The notes under the pieces are model-generated. The model made no database searches. It saw nothing but the letters and a program-made list of their open reading frames with translations, and was not told the DNA's origin. The position numbers and the translations under genes were made by a program. A DNA stretch of 64,000 bases from Vogesella aquatica (GTDB taxonomy: Bacteria; Pseudomonadota; Gammaproteobacteria; Burkholderiales; Chromobacteriaceae): positions 1 through 64,000 of the forward strand of contig NZ_JAQQLF010000012.1 of NCBI RefSeq assembly GCF_028548455.1. The letters are read 5' to 3'. This document shows, one piece after another, positions 1 to 9,085 of this stretch. Each line of letters opens with the position of its first letter. Within the stretch, counting starts at the first letter, position 1.

Positions 1-2
1 GT

Positions 3-254
3 ATCAGTGAGATGCTGGCCACGCACCGCTTTGAGTCTGGGCAAGATCTGGCGGCGACGCTGCTGCGTTATGTCTTGTTGTACAACCAGCATCTGCCGCA
101 AAGGATGCTGGCGCATCAGCCCCCCTTGCTGGCGATGAAACAGTGGCAGAAATCACATCCCGAACTGTTCAAAAAGCAGGTGCGTAATCATCCGGGACTA
201 GATAGCTACCGTACTTTATGCCTATTTGCCCATTTTGTAGGAAAGGTCAACTAG
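3..254 (+). CDS. IS481-type transposase, C-terminal fragment
   Basis: This open frame enters from the left edge, so only the last 83 residues are visible. The stretch LLRYVLLYNQHLPQ, followed by AMKQWQKSHPELFKK and a GLDSY ending, matches the C-terminal end of IS481-family DDE transposases (family knowledge). The frame overlaps the 3' end of the convergent hypothetical gene by 33 bases. The last dozen codons therefore probably run past the true end of the insertion sequence into host DNA. I could not identify the terminal inverted repeat. The rest of the element, including the catalytic DDE residues, lies outside the window, so it is unknown whether the copy is intact. Confidence 0.75.
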   Translation: MSEMLATHRFESGQDLAATLLRYVLLYNQHLPQRMLAHQPPLLAMKQWQKSHPELFKKQVRNHPGLDSYRTLCLFAHFVGKVN

Positions 255-761
255 CTTCGGATCATTCCTGACTCGCTCTAACATCTGTTTACGCAAACTC
301 TCGCTTAATTCCCTGTTGAGGATGGTTGCGTTGTAGTGCTGTTCGGTTGTTTTTATTCCATTGCTACTTAGAACTTCTTGGTAATGCTTGTCTATGAGGG
401 CCGCAAATTCACTGCGATCTGCCGAGGATGCTGATAGCATCGATTTGTCTTTTTCGGCATGCCAATTTGCACTGGTACCTAGTTTGTTTGCTACTTCTTC
501 CCCGTAATGGGCATACCAAGACGGAACTTGATACTTTTCTACAGAGTCGATTTGGTCAGTTGTACCCTGAAGATTTTTCCTTTGAGTGAGTACTTCTTCT
601 GTGGTCGTAGCCTGATTGGACGTGTCAGAAATGCTCACGGTGTCTGTATAAATTTTGCTGAATTCCCCTTGGTTAGTTGGGGACGACAAGTTTGAATTTG
701 TGCGGTTGGTATCGGAGGTATAAAAAGCACCGACAATAGCCCGTGTGTTACCGATTTGCAT
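222..761 (-). CDS. hypothetical protein, 179 aa
   Basis: I do not recognise this family. The start is well supported by an AAGGAGA ribosome binding site 6-7 bases upstream of the ATG. There is no signal peptide and no membrane segment. The first 60 residues are rich in Ser, Thr and Asn and look unstructured. The C-terminal half is charged and probably helical (DKHYQEVLSSNG, then RELSESLRKQMLERVRNDP). Its 3' end overlaps the IS481-type fragment, so the insertion may have replaced the original C-terminus. The lower G+C content than the surrounding core genes suggests accessory DNA. No function is proposed. Confidence 0.6.
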   Translation of the reverse strand: MQIGNTRAIVGAFYTSDTNRTNSNLSSPTNQGEFSKIYTDTVSISDTSNQATTTEEVLTQRKNLQGTTDQIDSVEKYQVPSWYAHYGEEVANKLGTSANWHAEKDKSMLSASSADRSEFAALIDKHYQEVLSSNGIKTTEQHYNATILNRELSESLRKQMLERVRNDPKLVDLSYKMGK

Positions 762-1280
762 TGCTTTCTCCTTCTAGGCAGGGAGATGCCCGTGGAAGTC
801 AAGATACTGAATCTAGGCAATCTGTGCGGTCGATCGAGATCCCTGAGGTACTCAACAACGCTAACGTCATAGCCATGTTGCCGGTGTCAGCAAAAATCGC
901 GCCAGTTATGCATTTGGCTTGCTTTCTGGCCGATTAAGGTATGACTCGAGCAGGAAAGCTGAGCGTGTTCTGGATCAAGTAAAGCGATAGCGACTCTCAA
1001 CGGTGCGACACCGGCAAAAATTGCCGGTGGGGCATGGATGAATTAACCCTGTAGCGCGTGGTTCTTGAGGTCGCTTTGTGTATGAGAAAGCGTGTGCCGA
1101 CGATCTTGTGTGATGAGCTGTCGGTCAAAGCCCAAAGCAGCACGTAACCCGGATAAGGTATAGCGCATTGCCCGGATAAACCAACGGCGCATCCGGTAAT
1201 GTGGCTATGGCACGGCATGCCTGCTTGAGCGAAGCGAAGCCCAACTACCACCGCATCAGATACAAACCGCCAGCCATGAA
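762..1280. other. gene-poor stretch with repeat remnants
   Basis: I see no convincing gene here. It contains a perfect 9-bp inverted repeat, CACCGGCAA (1009-1017) and TTGCCGGTG (1021-1029), without a T-run. CCCGGATAA occurs twice between about 1157 and 1185, followed by GCGCATCCGG, which resembles REP-type intergenic repeats. This is probably degraded repeat or IS-flanking DNA. Confidence 0.4.
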
Positions 1281-1306
1281 AAAAGCCAGCCCTCGGGCTG
1301 GCTTTT
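1281..1306 (-). terminator. intrinsic terminator of dapB
   Basis: The stem AAAAGCCAGCC (1281-1291) pairs with GGCTGGCTTTT (1296-1306) around a 4-base loop. On the minus strand the T-run continues for six bases. It lies 18 bases past the dapB stop. The same 11-bp stem recurs behind dapE. Confidence 0.85.
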
Positions 1307-1323
1307 GCGTGGTGCAGGGTGGC

Positions 1324-2133
<810 letters not shown>

Positions 2134-2520
2134 TTATCTTTGTCCGGCATTAGGGTTGGTGTTATCCAGTGTCGGGCGCAGGGCAGGGAAGGCCTGGCCT
2201 TCGATACGGCTGACGGCGTCTTTATCGAAATAGACGGTCAGGCGCTTTTCTTCGGTAGGTTTGCCCTGGCGTTCTATGCGGTAGGCGTAGTCCCAGCGGT
2301 CGCCGTGAAAAATATCGGCCAATAGCGGGGTACCCAGCAGGAATTTTACCTGGGGGCGGGTCATGCCGGTTTTGACGCGAGAAACGGCATCTTCCGTTAC
2401 ATAATTGCCTTGTTGCACGTCCATGCGGTGTGCGGTCAGCCAGGTCGTAGGGTTAAACGAGCTGCAGGCAGACAGGAACAGGACTGCAATAAGGGGGAAA
2501 GACTTGAGCATCATAGCCAT
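2134..2520 (-). CDS. bamE: outer membrane protein assembly factor BamE (SmpA/OmlA lipoprotein)
   Basis: BamE is a small lipoprotein of the BAM complex that inserts beta-barrel proteins into the outer membrane. The 128-aa product has a short hydrophobic signal ending in the lipobox LSAC, with Cys19 as the lipidated residue. The SmpA/OmlA domain follows, with VKTGMTRPQVKFLLGTP and DRWDYAYR as recognisable family segments. The start is uncertain: ATG at 2520 gives MAMM, while the ATGs at 2514 and 2511 would shorten it by 2-3 residues, and none has a clear ribosome binding site. It is divergent from fur across 81 bases, as in many beta- and gamma-proteobacteria. Confidence 0.93.
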   Translation of the reverse strand: MAMMLKSFPLIAVLFLSACSSFNPTTWLTAHRMDVQQGNYVTEDAVSRVKTGMTRPQVKFLLGTPLLADIFHGDRWDYAYRIERQGKPTEEKRLTVYFDKDAVSRIEGQAFPALRPTLDNTNPNAGQR

Positions 2521-2601
2521 GGCGCCAGGGTCACTGTTGGGGAATCGGTGAAAAGGTTTTATCATACTGTAAGACCGCCAACCACGATATACATACACCA
2601 C

Positions 2602-3039
2602 ATGAACAAAGCCAGCCATTTGAAGGGGATCGGCCTGAAAGCCACCGGTCCGCGCCTGCGTATTCTCGACCTGTTCGAGACCAGCGAAGACCGCCATATG
2701 TCGGCTGAAGACGTCTACAAGAAGCTGATCTCCGAGGATGCCGATATCGGCCTGGCCACCATCTACCGCGTGCTGACGCAGTTCGAGCAGGCGGGCATTC
2801 TGATTCGCCACCATTTCGAGTCCGGCAAAGCAGTATACGAGCTGAACCAGGGCGGCCACCACGACCACATGGTGTGCTACCGCTGCGGCAAGGTCACCGA
2901 GTTTTTCGACCCGGAAATCGAGGCGCTGCAAAACCGCATTGCCGAGCAGCACGGTTTCAAGATCAAGGATCACTCGCTGTACCTCTATGGCGAGTGCAGC
3001 GACTGCGTAAACTGCGAGCCTAAATACTTCAAACGATGA
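2602..3039 (+). CDS. fur: ferric uptake regulator Fur
   Basis: Fur is the iron-responsive dimeric repressor. The 145-aa protein has the winged-helix DNA-binding domain at about residues 1-85. The metal-binding segment HHDH is at 86-89. It is followed by the structural zinc motif C92-x2-C95 and a second cysteine group at 132, 135 and 138. The ATG at 2602 gives the family's usual N-terminus (MNKASHLKGIGLKATGPRLRI). Its stop overlaps the aat start by 4 bases (ATGA), so fur, aat and bpt look translationally coupled, which is unusual company for Fur. Confidence 0.96.
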   Translation: MNKASHLKGIGLKATGPRLRILDLFETSEDRHMSAEDVYKKLISEDADIGLATIYRVLTQFEQAGILIRHHFESGKAVYELNQGGHHDHMVCYRCGKVTEFFDPEIEALQNRIAEQHGFKIKDHSLYLYGECSDCVNCEPKYFKR

Positions 3040-3737
3040 TCCCGGTACTGGGTACCGCCCATGCCTTTCCGCCGGTAAGCCGTGCGCTGGCCGAGCCCGA
3101 TGGCCTGCTGGCGGCGGGCGGCGATTTGTCGCCTGGCCGCTTGCTGGCGGCCTACCGCAGTGCTGTCTTCCCCTGGTTTTCCCCCGGTGACCCCATCTTG
3201 TGGTGGTCGCCGTCGCAGCGCATGGTGCTGGAGCCGGCGCGGGTGCGCGTTACCCGTTCGCTGGCCAAGGTGCTGCGCAACCGCGCTTACCACATCACCA
3301 TCAACCAGGCTTTTGAGCCGGTGATGCGGGCCTGTGCCGCGCCACGCGGTGGCCAGGCTGGTACCTGGATTACCGACGAGATGGTGGCAGCCTACAGCGA
3401 GCTGCACCGCCAGGGCTACGCGCATTCTTACGAGTGCTGGCAGGATGGCCAGCTGGCCGGCGGGCTGTACGGGGTAGCCGTTGGCCGCATGTTTTACGGC
3501 GAGTCCATGTTCCACCGCGCTACCGATGCGTCCAAGATTACCTTTGTCAGCATGGCGCGGCATTTGCACCGCCACGGTTTTGCCATGGTGGATTGCCAGA
3601 TGTTTACGCCGCACCTGGAAAGCCTGGGCGCGCAGCTGATTTCGCGTGGCGAATTTATTGCTAGACTGGAAAAAGCCATCCATCTACCGCAGCCGCCAGG
3701 CATGTGGGAGGACGAATTCCGCCATGAGCCACCGTGA
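3036..3737 (+). CDS. aat: leucyl/phenylalanyl-tRNA--protein transferase
   Basis: Aat transfers Leu or Phe from aminoacyl-tRNA to proteins with N-terminal Arg or Lys, marking them for ClpS/ClpAP degradation (family knowledge). The 233-aa protein carries the conserved [20 protein letters not shown] block at about residues 44-64. It also has TWIT near 110 and the [15 protein letters not shown] acyl-transfer core near 147-161. It starts inside the fur stop codon and its own end overlaps bpt by 14 bases, so the three genes form a tight operon. Pairing with bpt puts both bacterial N-degron transferases together. Confidence 0.96.
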   Translation: MIPVLGTAHAFPPVSRALAEPDGLLAAGGDLSPGRLLAAYRSAVFPWFSPGDPILWWSPSQRMVLEPARVRVTRSLAKVLRNRAYHITINQAFEPVMRACAAPRGGQAGTWITDEMVAAYSELHRQGYAHSYECWQDGQLAGGLYGVAVGRMFYGESMFHRATDASKITFVSMARHLHRHGFAMVDCQMFTPHLESLGAQLISRGEFIARLEKAIHLPQPPGMWEDEFRHEPP

Positions 3738-4455
3738 TGACGCGATTGCCGTTGTGCATTTCTATGCCACGGCACCTTACCCTTGCAGCTATCTGGAAGG
3801 CCACCAGGCCCGCTCCCAGGTGGCTATCCCTGCTGACGCGATAGACAGCAGCGTGTACTCGCGCCTGGTGGGGCTGGGTTTTCGCCGCAGCGGCCACTTT
3901 ACCTATCGCCCGTATTGCGATGACTGCCGCGCCTGCGTACCGGTGCGCTTGATGGCGGCCGAGTTCCGCCCCGGCCGCAGCCAGCGCCGCGCGGCCAAGG
4001 CGCATGGCCATCTGTCTACCCGCATTTTGCCGCTGGCGTTTTCCGACGAGCACTACCAGCTGTACTACCGTTACCAGCACGCCCGCCACGACGGCGGCGG
4101 CATGTCGGACGACGACCCGGTGCAGTACGCCGAGTTCATCCTGAAAAGCCGGGTGGATAGCTGGCTGGTGGAGTTTCGCGAAGACGGCGTGCTGCGCATG
4201 GTGAGCCTGATCGACCGGCTGGATGATGGCCTGTCCGCGGTGTATACCTTTTTTGAGCCCGATGTGCCCGGTGCATCCTACGGTGTGTACAACGTGCTGT
4301 GGCAGGTAGAGCTGGCGCGCCAGCTGGGCTTGCCTTATGTGTATCTGGGTTACTGGATCAAAGCGTCGCCCAAGATGGTGTACAAGCAGCATTACAAGCC
4401 ATTGCAGATGCTGGATAACGGGCGCTGGGTAGCGTTTCGTGACGATGTGTGCTGA
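3724..4455 (+). CDS. bpt: aspartate/glutamate leucyltransferase (Bpt, ATE family)
   Basis: Bpt adds leucine to proteins with N-terminal Asp or Glu, feeding them to the ClpS adaptor. It is the bacterial relative of eukaryotic arginyltransferase. The 243-aa protein shows the [18 protein letters not shown] segment at residues 19-36. A conserved cysteine group follows in [10 protein letters not shown] (Cys65, Cys68, Cys71). The C-terminal block contains [20 protein letters not shown] and [16 protein letters not shown]. The ATG at 3724 sits 14 bases inside aat and gives the standard N-terminus. A longer upstream frame would only read through aat out of frame. Confidence 0.94.
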   Translation: MSHRDDAIAVVHFYATAPYPCSYLEGHQARSQVAIPADAIDSSVYSRLVGLGFRRSGHFTYRPYCDDCRACVPVRLMAAEFRPGRSQRRAAKAHGHLSTRILPLAFSDEHYQLYYRYQHARHDGGGMSDDDPVQYAEFILKSRVDSWLVEFREDGVLRMVSLIDRLDDGLSAVYTFFEPDVPGASYGVYNVLWQVELARQLGLPYVYLGYWIKASPKMVYKQHYKPLQMLDNGRWVAFRDDVC

Positions 4456-4464
4456 CGCAACAAA

Positions 4465-4475
4465 GGTTGGCCGCA
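4465..4475 (+). repeat. GGTTGGCCGCA repeat copy, intergenic
   Basis: This is an exact copy of the 11-mer that recurs throughout the window. It lies between the bpt stop and the hairpin at 4483. Confidence 0.85.
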
Positions 4476-4482
4476 CAAACAG

Positions 4483-4507
4483 CAAGGCCCGGCATAGCCG
4501 GGCCTTG
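4483..4507. terminator. hairpin between convergent bpt and pyrD
   Basis: A perfect 11-bp stem pairs CAAGGCCCGGC (4483-4493) with GCCGGGCCTTG (4497-4507) around the loop ATA. It lies between the converging ends of bpt and pyrD. Neither side has a long T-run, so it is probably a bidirectional but imperfect intrinsic terminator. Confidence 0.65.
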
Positions 4508-4526
4508 TGCTTTGCAGCTGTGCCGC

Positions 4527-5546
4527 TTACTTGCGCTGCAGCGCGTCGGCGCACTCACTGATCAGCCCCGGGCCGCGGTAGATCAGGCCGGAGTACAGCT
4601 GCACCAGCGTGGCGCCGGCGTCGATCTTCTCGCGCGCGTCGTCACCGCACAGGATGCCGCCCACGCCGATGATGGGCAGCGCGCCGTCCAGTGCGCGCGC
4701 CAGGTTGCGGATCAGCGCGGTGGAGCGCTCGCGCACCGGTGCGCCGGACAGGCCGCCAGCTTCGCCGGCCAGCGCGTGGCCGGCGATCTCGCTGCGCGAC
4801 AGCGTGGTGTTGGTGGCGATTACCGCGTCCAGGCGGTGCTGGGTCAGCAGGCGGGCGATGTCGTCGGTTTGCTCGGCGTCCAGGTCGGGGGCGATCTTCA
4901 CCGCCAGCGGCACGTAGCGGCCGTACTGGTCGGCCAGGCGCGACTGGCGGTTTTTCAGCGCGCCCAGCAAGTCGGACAGTTCATCCGCTTGCTGCAGCTG
5001 GCGCAGGTTCTTGGTGTTGGGCGAGGAAATATTCACCGTCACGTAGCTGGCGCACTCGTACACGCGGTCCAGGCAGGTCAGGTAGTCGTCCTTGGCGTTT
5101 TCGATCGGCGTGGCGGCGTTCTTGCCGATGTTGATGCCCAGAATGCCCTTGAAGCGGCTGTGGCGTACGTTCTCCAGCAGTACGTCCACGCCCTTGTTGT
5201 TAAAGCCCATGCGGTTGATGATGCCCTGGTGCTCGGGCACGCGGAACAGGCGTGGCTTGGGGTTGCCGTCTTGCGGACGCGGGGTGATGGTGCCGATTTC
5301 GATAAAGCCGAAGCCTAGCGCCGCCAGCGCGTCGATGTGGTCGCCGTTCTTGTCCAGCCCGGCGGCCAGGCCTACCGGGTTGGGGAAAGTCAGGCCCATG
5401 GCTTTAACCGGGTTGCGGCCAACCTTGCGGGTAACGAGGCCGGTGAGCTGCAACTGGTGGGCGGTATCCAGCATTTTCAGCGTGGTTTCGTGTGCAGACT
5501 CGGCATCGGTGCGGAACAGCAAGGGGCGTAGCAAGGGGTAAAGCAT
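4527..5546 (-). CDS. pyrD: dihydroorotate dehydrogenase (quinone), class 2
   Basis: PyrD oxidises dihydroorotate to orotate in pyrimidine synthesis, passing electrons to membrane quinones through FMN. The 339-aa protein begins with the amphipathic N-terminal segment typical of the membrane-associated class 2 enzymes. It has [20 protein letters not shown] near residues 60-79. The catalytic serine Ser175 is in NISSPNT (172-178), the same number as in E. coli. IGVGGI lies near the C-terminus. The ATG at 5546 has a GGAG ribosome binding site. An exact repeat copy is embedded at 5414-5424, encoding part of KVGRNP. A terminator-like hairpin ends its T-run only about 16 bases upstream of the start. 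Confidence 0.96.
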   Translation of the reverse strand: MLYPLLRPLLFRTDAESAHETTLKMLDTAHQLQLTGLVTRKVGRNPVKAMGLTFPNPVGLAAGLDKNGDHIDALAALGFGFIEIGTITPRPQDGNPKPRLFRVPEHQGIINRMGFNNKGVDVLLENVRHSRFKGILGINIGKNAATPIENAKDDYLTCLDRVYECASYVTVNISSPNTKNLRQLQQADELSDLLGALKNRQSRLADQYGRYVPLAVKIAPDLDAEQTDDIARLLTQHRLDAVIATNTTLSRSEIAGHALAGEAGGLSGAPVRERSTALIRNLARALDGALPIIGVGGILCGDDAREKIDAGATLVQLYSGLIYRGPGLISECADALQRK

Positions 5547-5568
5547 AGGGTCTCCGTGGGCGAAAAAA

Positions 5569-5590
5569 CGCCCGGCATTATAACCGGGCG
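5569..5590 (-). terminator. hairpin with T-run between the RutE-like gene and pyrD
   Basis: On the minus strand a 7-bp stem, CGCCCGG and CCGGGCG, encloses the loop TTATAATG and is followed by six T residues (5563-5568). It should terminate transcription of the upstream nitroreductase gene. The loop itself carries a TATAAT word, and the T-run leaves only 16 bases to the pyrD ATG. Confidence 0.75.
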
Positions 5591-5644
5591 GGGGTGTTTT
5601 GGGGCTGCGCCGTGCGCGGGGCTGTGGCGCAGCCGGCCACAGCG

Positions 5645-6235
5645 CTAGACGATCTGGCACGCCTCGTCAAAGCCCAGGCGCGGCGAGCGCGGGTAGACCT
5701 TGGTGGCGTCGCCGTAGCCCAGGTTGATCAGGAAGTTGGCTTTTACATTGCCTTGCGGGAAGAAAGCGGCTTCCACAGCGGCGGCGTCAAAGCCGGACAT
5801 CGGGCCGCAATCCAGCCCCAGTGCGCGCGCCGCCATGATCAGGTAGGCGCCTTGCAGGCTGCTGTTGCGAAAAGCGGTAGCCTGGATGGCGGCGTCGTTG
5901 CCGGCAAACCAGCTGCGGGCGTCGGCGTGCGGGAACAGCTTGGGCAGCTGGTCGTAGAACTGCATGTCCATGCCCACGATCACGCATGCCGGCGCGGTCA
6001 TGGTTTTTTCCACATTGCCTTCCATCAGGCAGGGTTTCAGCTTGGCCTTGGCGGCTTCCGACTGCACGAATACAAAACGGGCCGGGCTGCAGTTGGCGCT
6101 GGTGGGGGCCATCTTCAGCAGGTCGTACAGCTGGTGCAGGGTGCTGTCGCTGATGGCGCGCTCTTGCCAGGCATTGTGGCTGCGCGCGTTGCTGAACAGT
6201 TGTTCCAGGGCAGATTGGCTGATGTGCGTTGTCAT
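5645..6235 (-). CDS. nitroreductase family protein, RutE-like
   Basis: This 196-aa FMN-dependent nitroreductase-family protein is closest in memory to RutE, the malonic semialdehyde reductase of pyrimidine degradation. Shared blocks are [16 protein letters not shown] near residues 41-56, [11 protein letters not shown] near 100-110, [14 protein letters not shown], and [13 protein letters not shown]. The other rut genes are not present here, so the physiological substrate is open and a general NAD(P)H nitroreductase role is equally possible. A GGAG ribosome binding site precedes the ATG at 6235. It lies 37 bases downstream of motD on the same strand. Confidence 0.88.
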   Translation of the reverse strand: MTTHISQSALEQLFSNARSHNAWQERAISDSTLHQLYDLLKMAPTSANCSPARFVFVQSEAAKAKLKPCLMEGNVEKTMTAPACVIVGMDMQFYDQLPKLFPHADARSWFAGNDAAIQATAFRNSSLQGAYLIMAARALGLDCGPMSGFDAAAVEAAFFPQGNVKANFLINLGYGDATKVYPRSPRLGFDEACQIV

Positions 6236-6272
6236 GGCGTGTTGTCTCCGTGCTGTAGGTCTTGTCGGGGGC

Positions 6273-7067
6273 TTACTGCGGTATTTTTACCTCGATGCCG
6301 CCAGGCAGGCTGCCCTGGCCACTCGTGGTATTGGAAATAATGGTAATGGCCACGCGGCGGTTTTGCGCGCGCCCTTCCGGGGTATCGTTGTCGGCGCTGG
6401 GTTTGGTTTCGCCGCGGCCAACCGCCACCAGGCGCTCGGGCGCAATGCCGTTTTCCATGAACAGGCGCACGATGCTGCCGGCGCGGGCGGCAGACAGCTC
6501 CCAGTTGGACGGGAAGAAGGCGTTGCGGATTGGCGTGTTGTCGGTAAAGCCTTCCACTTGTACCTGGTTGTCTACCGTGGCCAGCTGGCGTGCCACATCG
6601 GCCAGCAGCGCGGGCGAGGTGCCGTTGGGCGCGGCCTGGCCGGCAGGGAACAGCGCGGTGTCCTTGATCTCGATGTGCACGCCTTGCTCGTCCTGGCGCA
6701 TCGATAGCTGGCCGCCCTGGATCAGCGGCGCCAGGCTCTTGGCCAGGCCGCTGGACAGCGTTTCCAGCTTGCGCCGCTCTTTCATGCGCGCTTCGCTCTT
6801 GATGGCGGTGGCAATCGGCTTGGTATCGGGTATCTCGATCATGGTGTTGGCGCCGCCGCTGGGGGGCGTTACCTGGATCGCCAGGTTACCGCTGCGGAAA
6901 GCGTCGGTCATGGCGCTGGACAGTACGCGGTATTTGCCTTCGTTGACCTGCGAGATGGCGTACATCACCACAAAAAAGGCGAACAGCAGGGTGATGAAGT
7001 CGGCGTAGGAAACCAGCCAGCGTTCATGGTTCTCGTGTTCTTCTTCCTCGCGTCGGCGTCGGGCCAT
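6273..7067 (-). CDS. motD: flagellar motor stator protein MotD (MotB family)
   Basis: MotD is the peptidoglycan-anchoring, proton-channel subunit of the MotC/MotD flagellar stator. The 264-aa protein begins [21 protein letters not shown]. One membrane segment follows at about residues 22-42, containing the proton-binding aspartate Asp23 in [13 protein letters not shown]. The periplasmic half is an OmpA/MotB domain ([12 protein letters not shown], then [14 protein letters not shown]). The ATG at 7067 has an AGGAAG site, and earlier codons read through the upstream hairpin. No motC or motA gene is adjacent, which is unusual because stator genes come in pairs. The upstream gene is sppA. Confidence 0.9.
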   Translation of the reverse strand: MARRRREEEEHENHERWLVSYADFITLLFAFFVVMYAISQVNEGKYRVLSSAMTDAFRSGNLAIQVTPPSGGANTMIEIPDTKPIATAIKSEARMKERRKLETLSSGLAKSLAPLIQGGQLSMRQDEQGVHIEIKDTALFPAGQAAPNGTSPALLADVARQLATVDNQVQVEGFTDNTPIRNAFFPSNWELSAARAGSIVRLFMENGIAPERLVAVGRGETKPSADNDTPEGRAQNRRVAITIISNTTSGQGSLPGGIEVKIPQ

Positions 7068-7086
7068 GGTGCGCTTCCTGCAAAAA

Positions 7087-7110
7087 GGTTGGCCGCAGGG
7101 TGCGGCCAAC
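7087..7110 (-). terminator. repeat-built hairpin terminator between sppA and motD
   Basis: The word GTTGGCCGCA (7088-7097) and its complement TGCGGCCAAC (7101-7110) form a perfect 10-bp stem with a GGG loop. On the minus strand it is followed by CCTTTTT, a typical intrinsic terminator behind sppA. It ends about 19 bases before the motD ATG. GGTTGGCCGCA is exact at 7087-7097. Confidence 0.85.
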
Positions 7111-7132
7111 GTGGGTTGCTCGGTAGGGTGGC

Positions 7133-8074
7133 TTAGTGCAGCCGGGTGTCACCCAGCATGGCACGTACGCCACCGCTGAACGATACGCCGATGCGGCGTG
7201 CTACGCGGCTGGCCAGGTCGTCGTCCGGCGTGAAGTCCACCAGCTCTTCGGCCTTGATTACGTCGCGGGCTACCGAGCCCACCGAGCCCAGCCCGTCCGC
7301 CAGGCCCAGCTTGATGCTGCTGCTGCCCAGCCATACACGGCCGCTGAACAGGTCCGGGTCATCGGCCAGGCGCTTGCCGCGGCCTTGCTTGACCACGGCA
7401 ATGAACTGGCCGTGGATTTCGTCCAGCAGCCCCTGGCGGATGGCTTCCTGCTGCGGGTTTTTCGGCGAGAACGGGTCGCCCATGCCCTTGTTGCTGCCGG
7501 CGGTGGCCAGGCGGCGTTCGATGCCCAGCTTGTCCATGGCCTTGTCAAAGCCGAAGCCGTCCGAAATCACGCCGATGGAGCCGACGATACTGGCCTTATC
7601 AACATAGATGCGGTCGGCAGCGGCGGCAATGTAGTAGCAGCCCGAGGCGCACACTTCTTCTACCACCATGTATACCGGCACCTTGGGGTGCAGCTTTTTC
7701 AGGCGCAGGATTTCATCATTGGCCATGCCGGACAGGGCAGGGCTGCCGCCGGGGCTATTGGCGCGGATGATGATGCCGCGGGTGTTGCTGTCTTCGTAGG
7801 CGGCGTTCAGGCCGTCCAGCATCTTGGCGGTAACGTTGCTTTCGCTGTCGATGGCACCATCCAGCGATACCACGGCAGTGTGCGGCTGGCCCATGGCCTT
7901 GCTGTTGTTGCGGCTTTCCATGTCGACAAACATCAGGCCGACAAAGCCGGCCAGTACGGCCAGCCAGGTCAGGCGGAAGAAAATCTTCCAGCGGCGGGCG
8001 CGGCGTTGCTCGGTGAGGGAGGCGGTAGCCAGTTTTTCGATCAGCTGGCGTTCCCAGGTGCGGTCTTGTTCCAC
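7133..8074 (-). CDS. sppA: S49 family signal peptide peptidase SppA, short form
   Basis: SppA cleaves leftover signal peptides in the inner membrane. The 313-aa length matches the short-form family, which has one catalytic domain. A single N-terminal membrane anchor spans about residues 31-50. The oxyanion region NSPGGS is at 106-111. The nucleophile is Ser144 in ASGCYY. The likely general-base lysine is Lys196 in AGSNKGMGDPF, placed by analogy with the Bacillus enzyme. It lies 14 bases downstream of the Rieske gene, in the same direction as rluC and gph, so it probably belongs to that operon. Confidence 0.93.
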   Translation of the reverse strand: MEQDRTWERQLIEKLATASLTEQRRARRWKIFFRLTWLAVLAGFVGLMFVDMESRNNSKAMGQPHTAVVSLDGAIDSESNVTAKMLDGLNAAYEDSNTRGIIIRANSPGGSPALSGMANDEILRLKKLHPKVPVYMVVEEVCASGCYYIAAAADRIYVDKASIVGSIGVISDGFGFDKAMDKLGIERRLATAGSNKGMGDPFSPKNPQQEAIRQGLLDEIHGQFIAVVKQGRGKRLADDPDLFSGRVWLGSSSIKLGLADGLGSVGSVARDVIKAEELVDFTPDDDLASRVARRIGVSFSGGVRAMLGDTRLH

Positions 8075-8088
8075 GCTATTCCTTTGTT

Positions 8089-8445
8089 TTAAGGGGCCGA
8101 ATCAGGCAGATAGTATACATGCCCATCGCATTCTTCCGTGCGCAGCTGCTGCAGGCTGCGCCCGGTGCAGGGACCGGCCACACACAGGCCGCTGTCGGGC
8201 CGGTACAGTGCACCGTGCAGGCTGCAGATCAGGTACAGGCCGCTGCTATCGAAAAAGCGGCCGTCTTGCCAGTCCAGTTCGGTAGGCACGTGACGGCAGC
8301 GGTTCAGGTAGGCGTGCACTACGCCCTGGTGGCGTACGGCAAAGGCGGCAGCCTGCTCCCCTTGCCAAGGCACGGTAAAACGCACGCCCTTGCCGCCGTT
8401 GGCCAGCTCGCTGCTGCTGGCGATCAGTTGCTGTGCATCAGCCAT
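8089..8445 (-). CDS. Rieske [2Fe-2S] protein, 118 aa
   Basis: This small soluble protein has the two Rieske cluster-binding half motifs, Cys50-Arg-His52 and Cys74-x2-His77, separated by 21 residues. It resembles single-domain Rieske ferredoxins that pass electrons to oxygenases or act in redox sensing. No oxygenase gene is nearby, so the partner is unknown. The ATG at 8445 lies 22 bases inside the gph gene. Upstream of it the frame codes only low-complexity Arg/Ala sequence that is a shadow of gph. The rluC-gph-Rieske-sppA order suggests one operon. Confidence 0.85.
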   Translation of the reverse strand: MADAQQLIASSSELANGGKGVRFTVPWQGEQAAAFAVRHQGVVHAYLNRCRHVPTELDWQDGRFFDSSGLYLICSLHGALYRPDSGLCVAGPCTGRSLQQLRTEECDGHVYYLPDSAP

Positions 8446-9080
8446 TGCTGCAGCTCGCGGTAGCTGTGGAAGATGGCCTGCGGGCTGCAATCCTCCAGCA
8501 CCTCCAGCGGGTGGGCGCCGTAGCTCACGCCGGCGCCGTGGGTGCCGGCGTGGCGCGCCATCAGCAGGTCGTGGCTGGTGTCGCCTACCATCAGCGTGCG
8601 GGCGGGCTGCATGCCGGTTTGCTCGCAGATCTGCAGCAGCATGTCCGGGTGCGGCTTGCTGTGGCATTCGTCCACGGTGCGGGTGGTGACAAAGCGCGAT
8701 TGCAGGCCGGTGCTGGCCAGGGCGTGGTTCAGGCCGCTGCGGCTTTTGCCGGTAGCCACGGCCAGCAGGTAGCCGGCGTCTTCCAGCGCGGCCAACCCTG
8801 CCAGCACACCATCAAACAGCTCGACGGTTTCTTCCTGGTGTACGTACTGGTGGCGGTAGGCGTCGGCCATGGCGTGGTGGGTGGCGTCCGGCAGCTGCGG
8901 GTGGATGTGGCGCATGGCGTCGATCAGGCCCAGGCCGATGACGTGGCTGGCGGCCTCGCGGCTGGGTTCGGGCAGGCCCAGCTGTACGCAGGCGCGCTGG
9001 ATGCTGCGCACGATGTGGGCGGTGGAGTCCATCAGGGTGCCGTCCCAGTCAAAGACGATCAGGTCGTAGGCGTGTCGCAT
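8424..9080 (-). CDS. HAD-family hydrolase, phosphoglycolate phosphatase-like
   Basis: This 218-aa HAD subfamily IA phosphatase has the nucleophile motif DWDGTL at residues 11-16 (Asp11 nucleophile, Asp13 acid/base). TGKS forms motif II and KPHPDML motif III. GDTSHDLLMA forms the magnesium-binding motif IV. Such proteins directly downstream of rluC are usually annotated as phosphoglycolate phosphatase or simply HAD hydrolase. The substrate cannot be read from sequence. The ATG at 9080 is preferred. A TTG at 9089 overlapping the rluC stop is an alternative that adds three residues. Confidence 0.9.
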   Translation of the reverse strand: MRHAYDLIVFDWDGTLMDSTAHIVRSIQRACVQLGLPEPSREAASHVIGLGLIDAMRHIHPQLPDATHHAMADAYRHQYVHQEETVELFDGVLAGLAALEDAGYLLAVATGKSRSGLNHALASTGLQSRFVTTRTVDECHSKPHPDMLLQICEQTGMQPARTLMVGDTSHDLLMARHAGTHGAGVSYGAHPLEVLEDCSPQAIFHSYRELQQWLMHSN

Positions 9081-9085
9081 GGCGG

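Noticed and set aside
2521-2973. N-terminal extension of bamE to 279 codons
   Set aside because: The extension is antisense to fur and would bury the lipoprotein signal peptide inside the protein.
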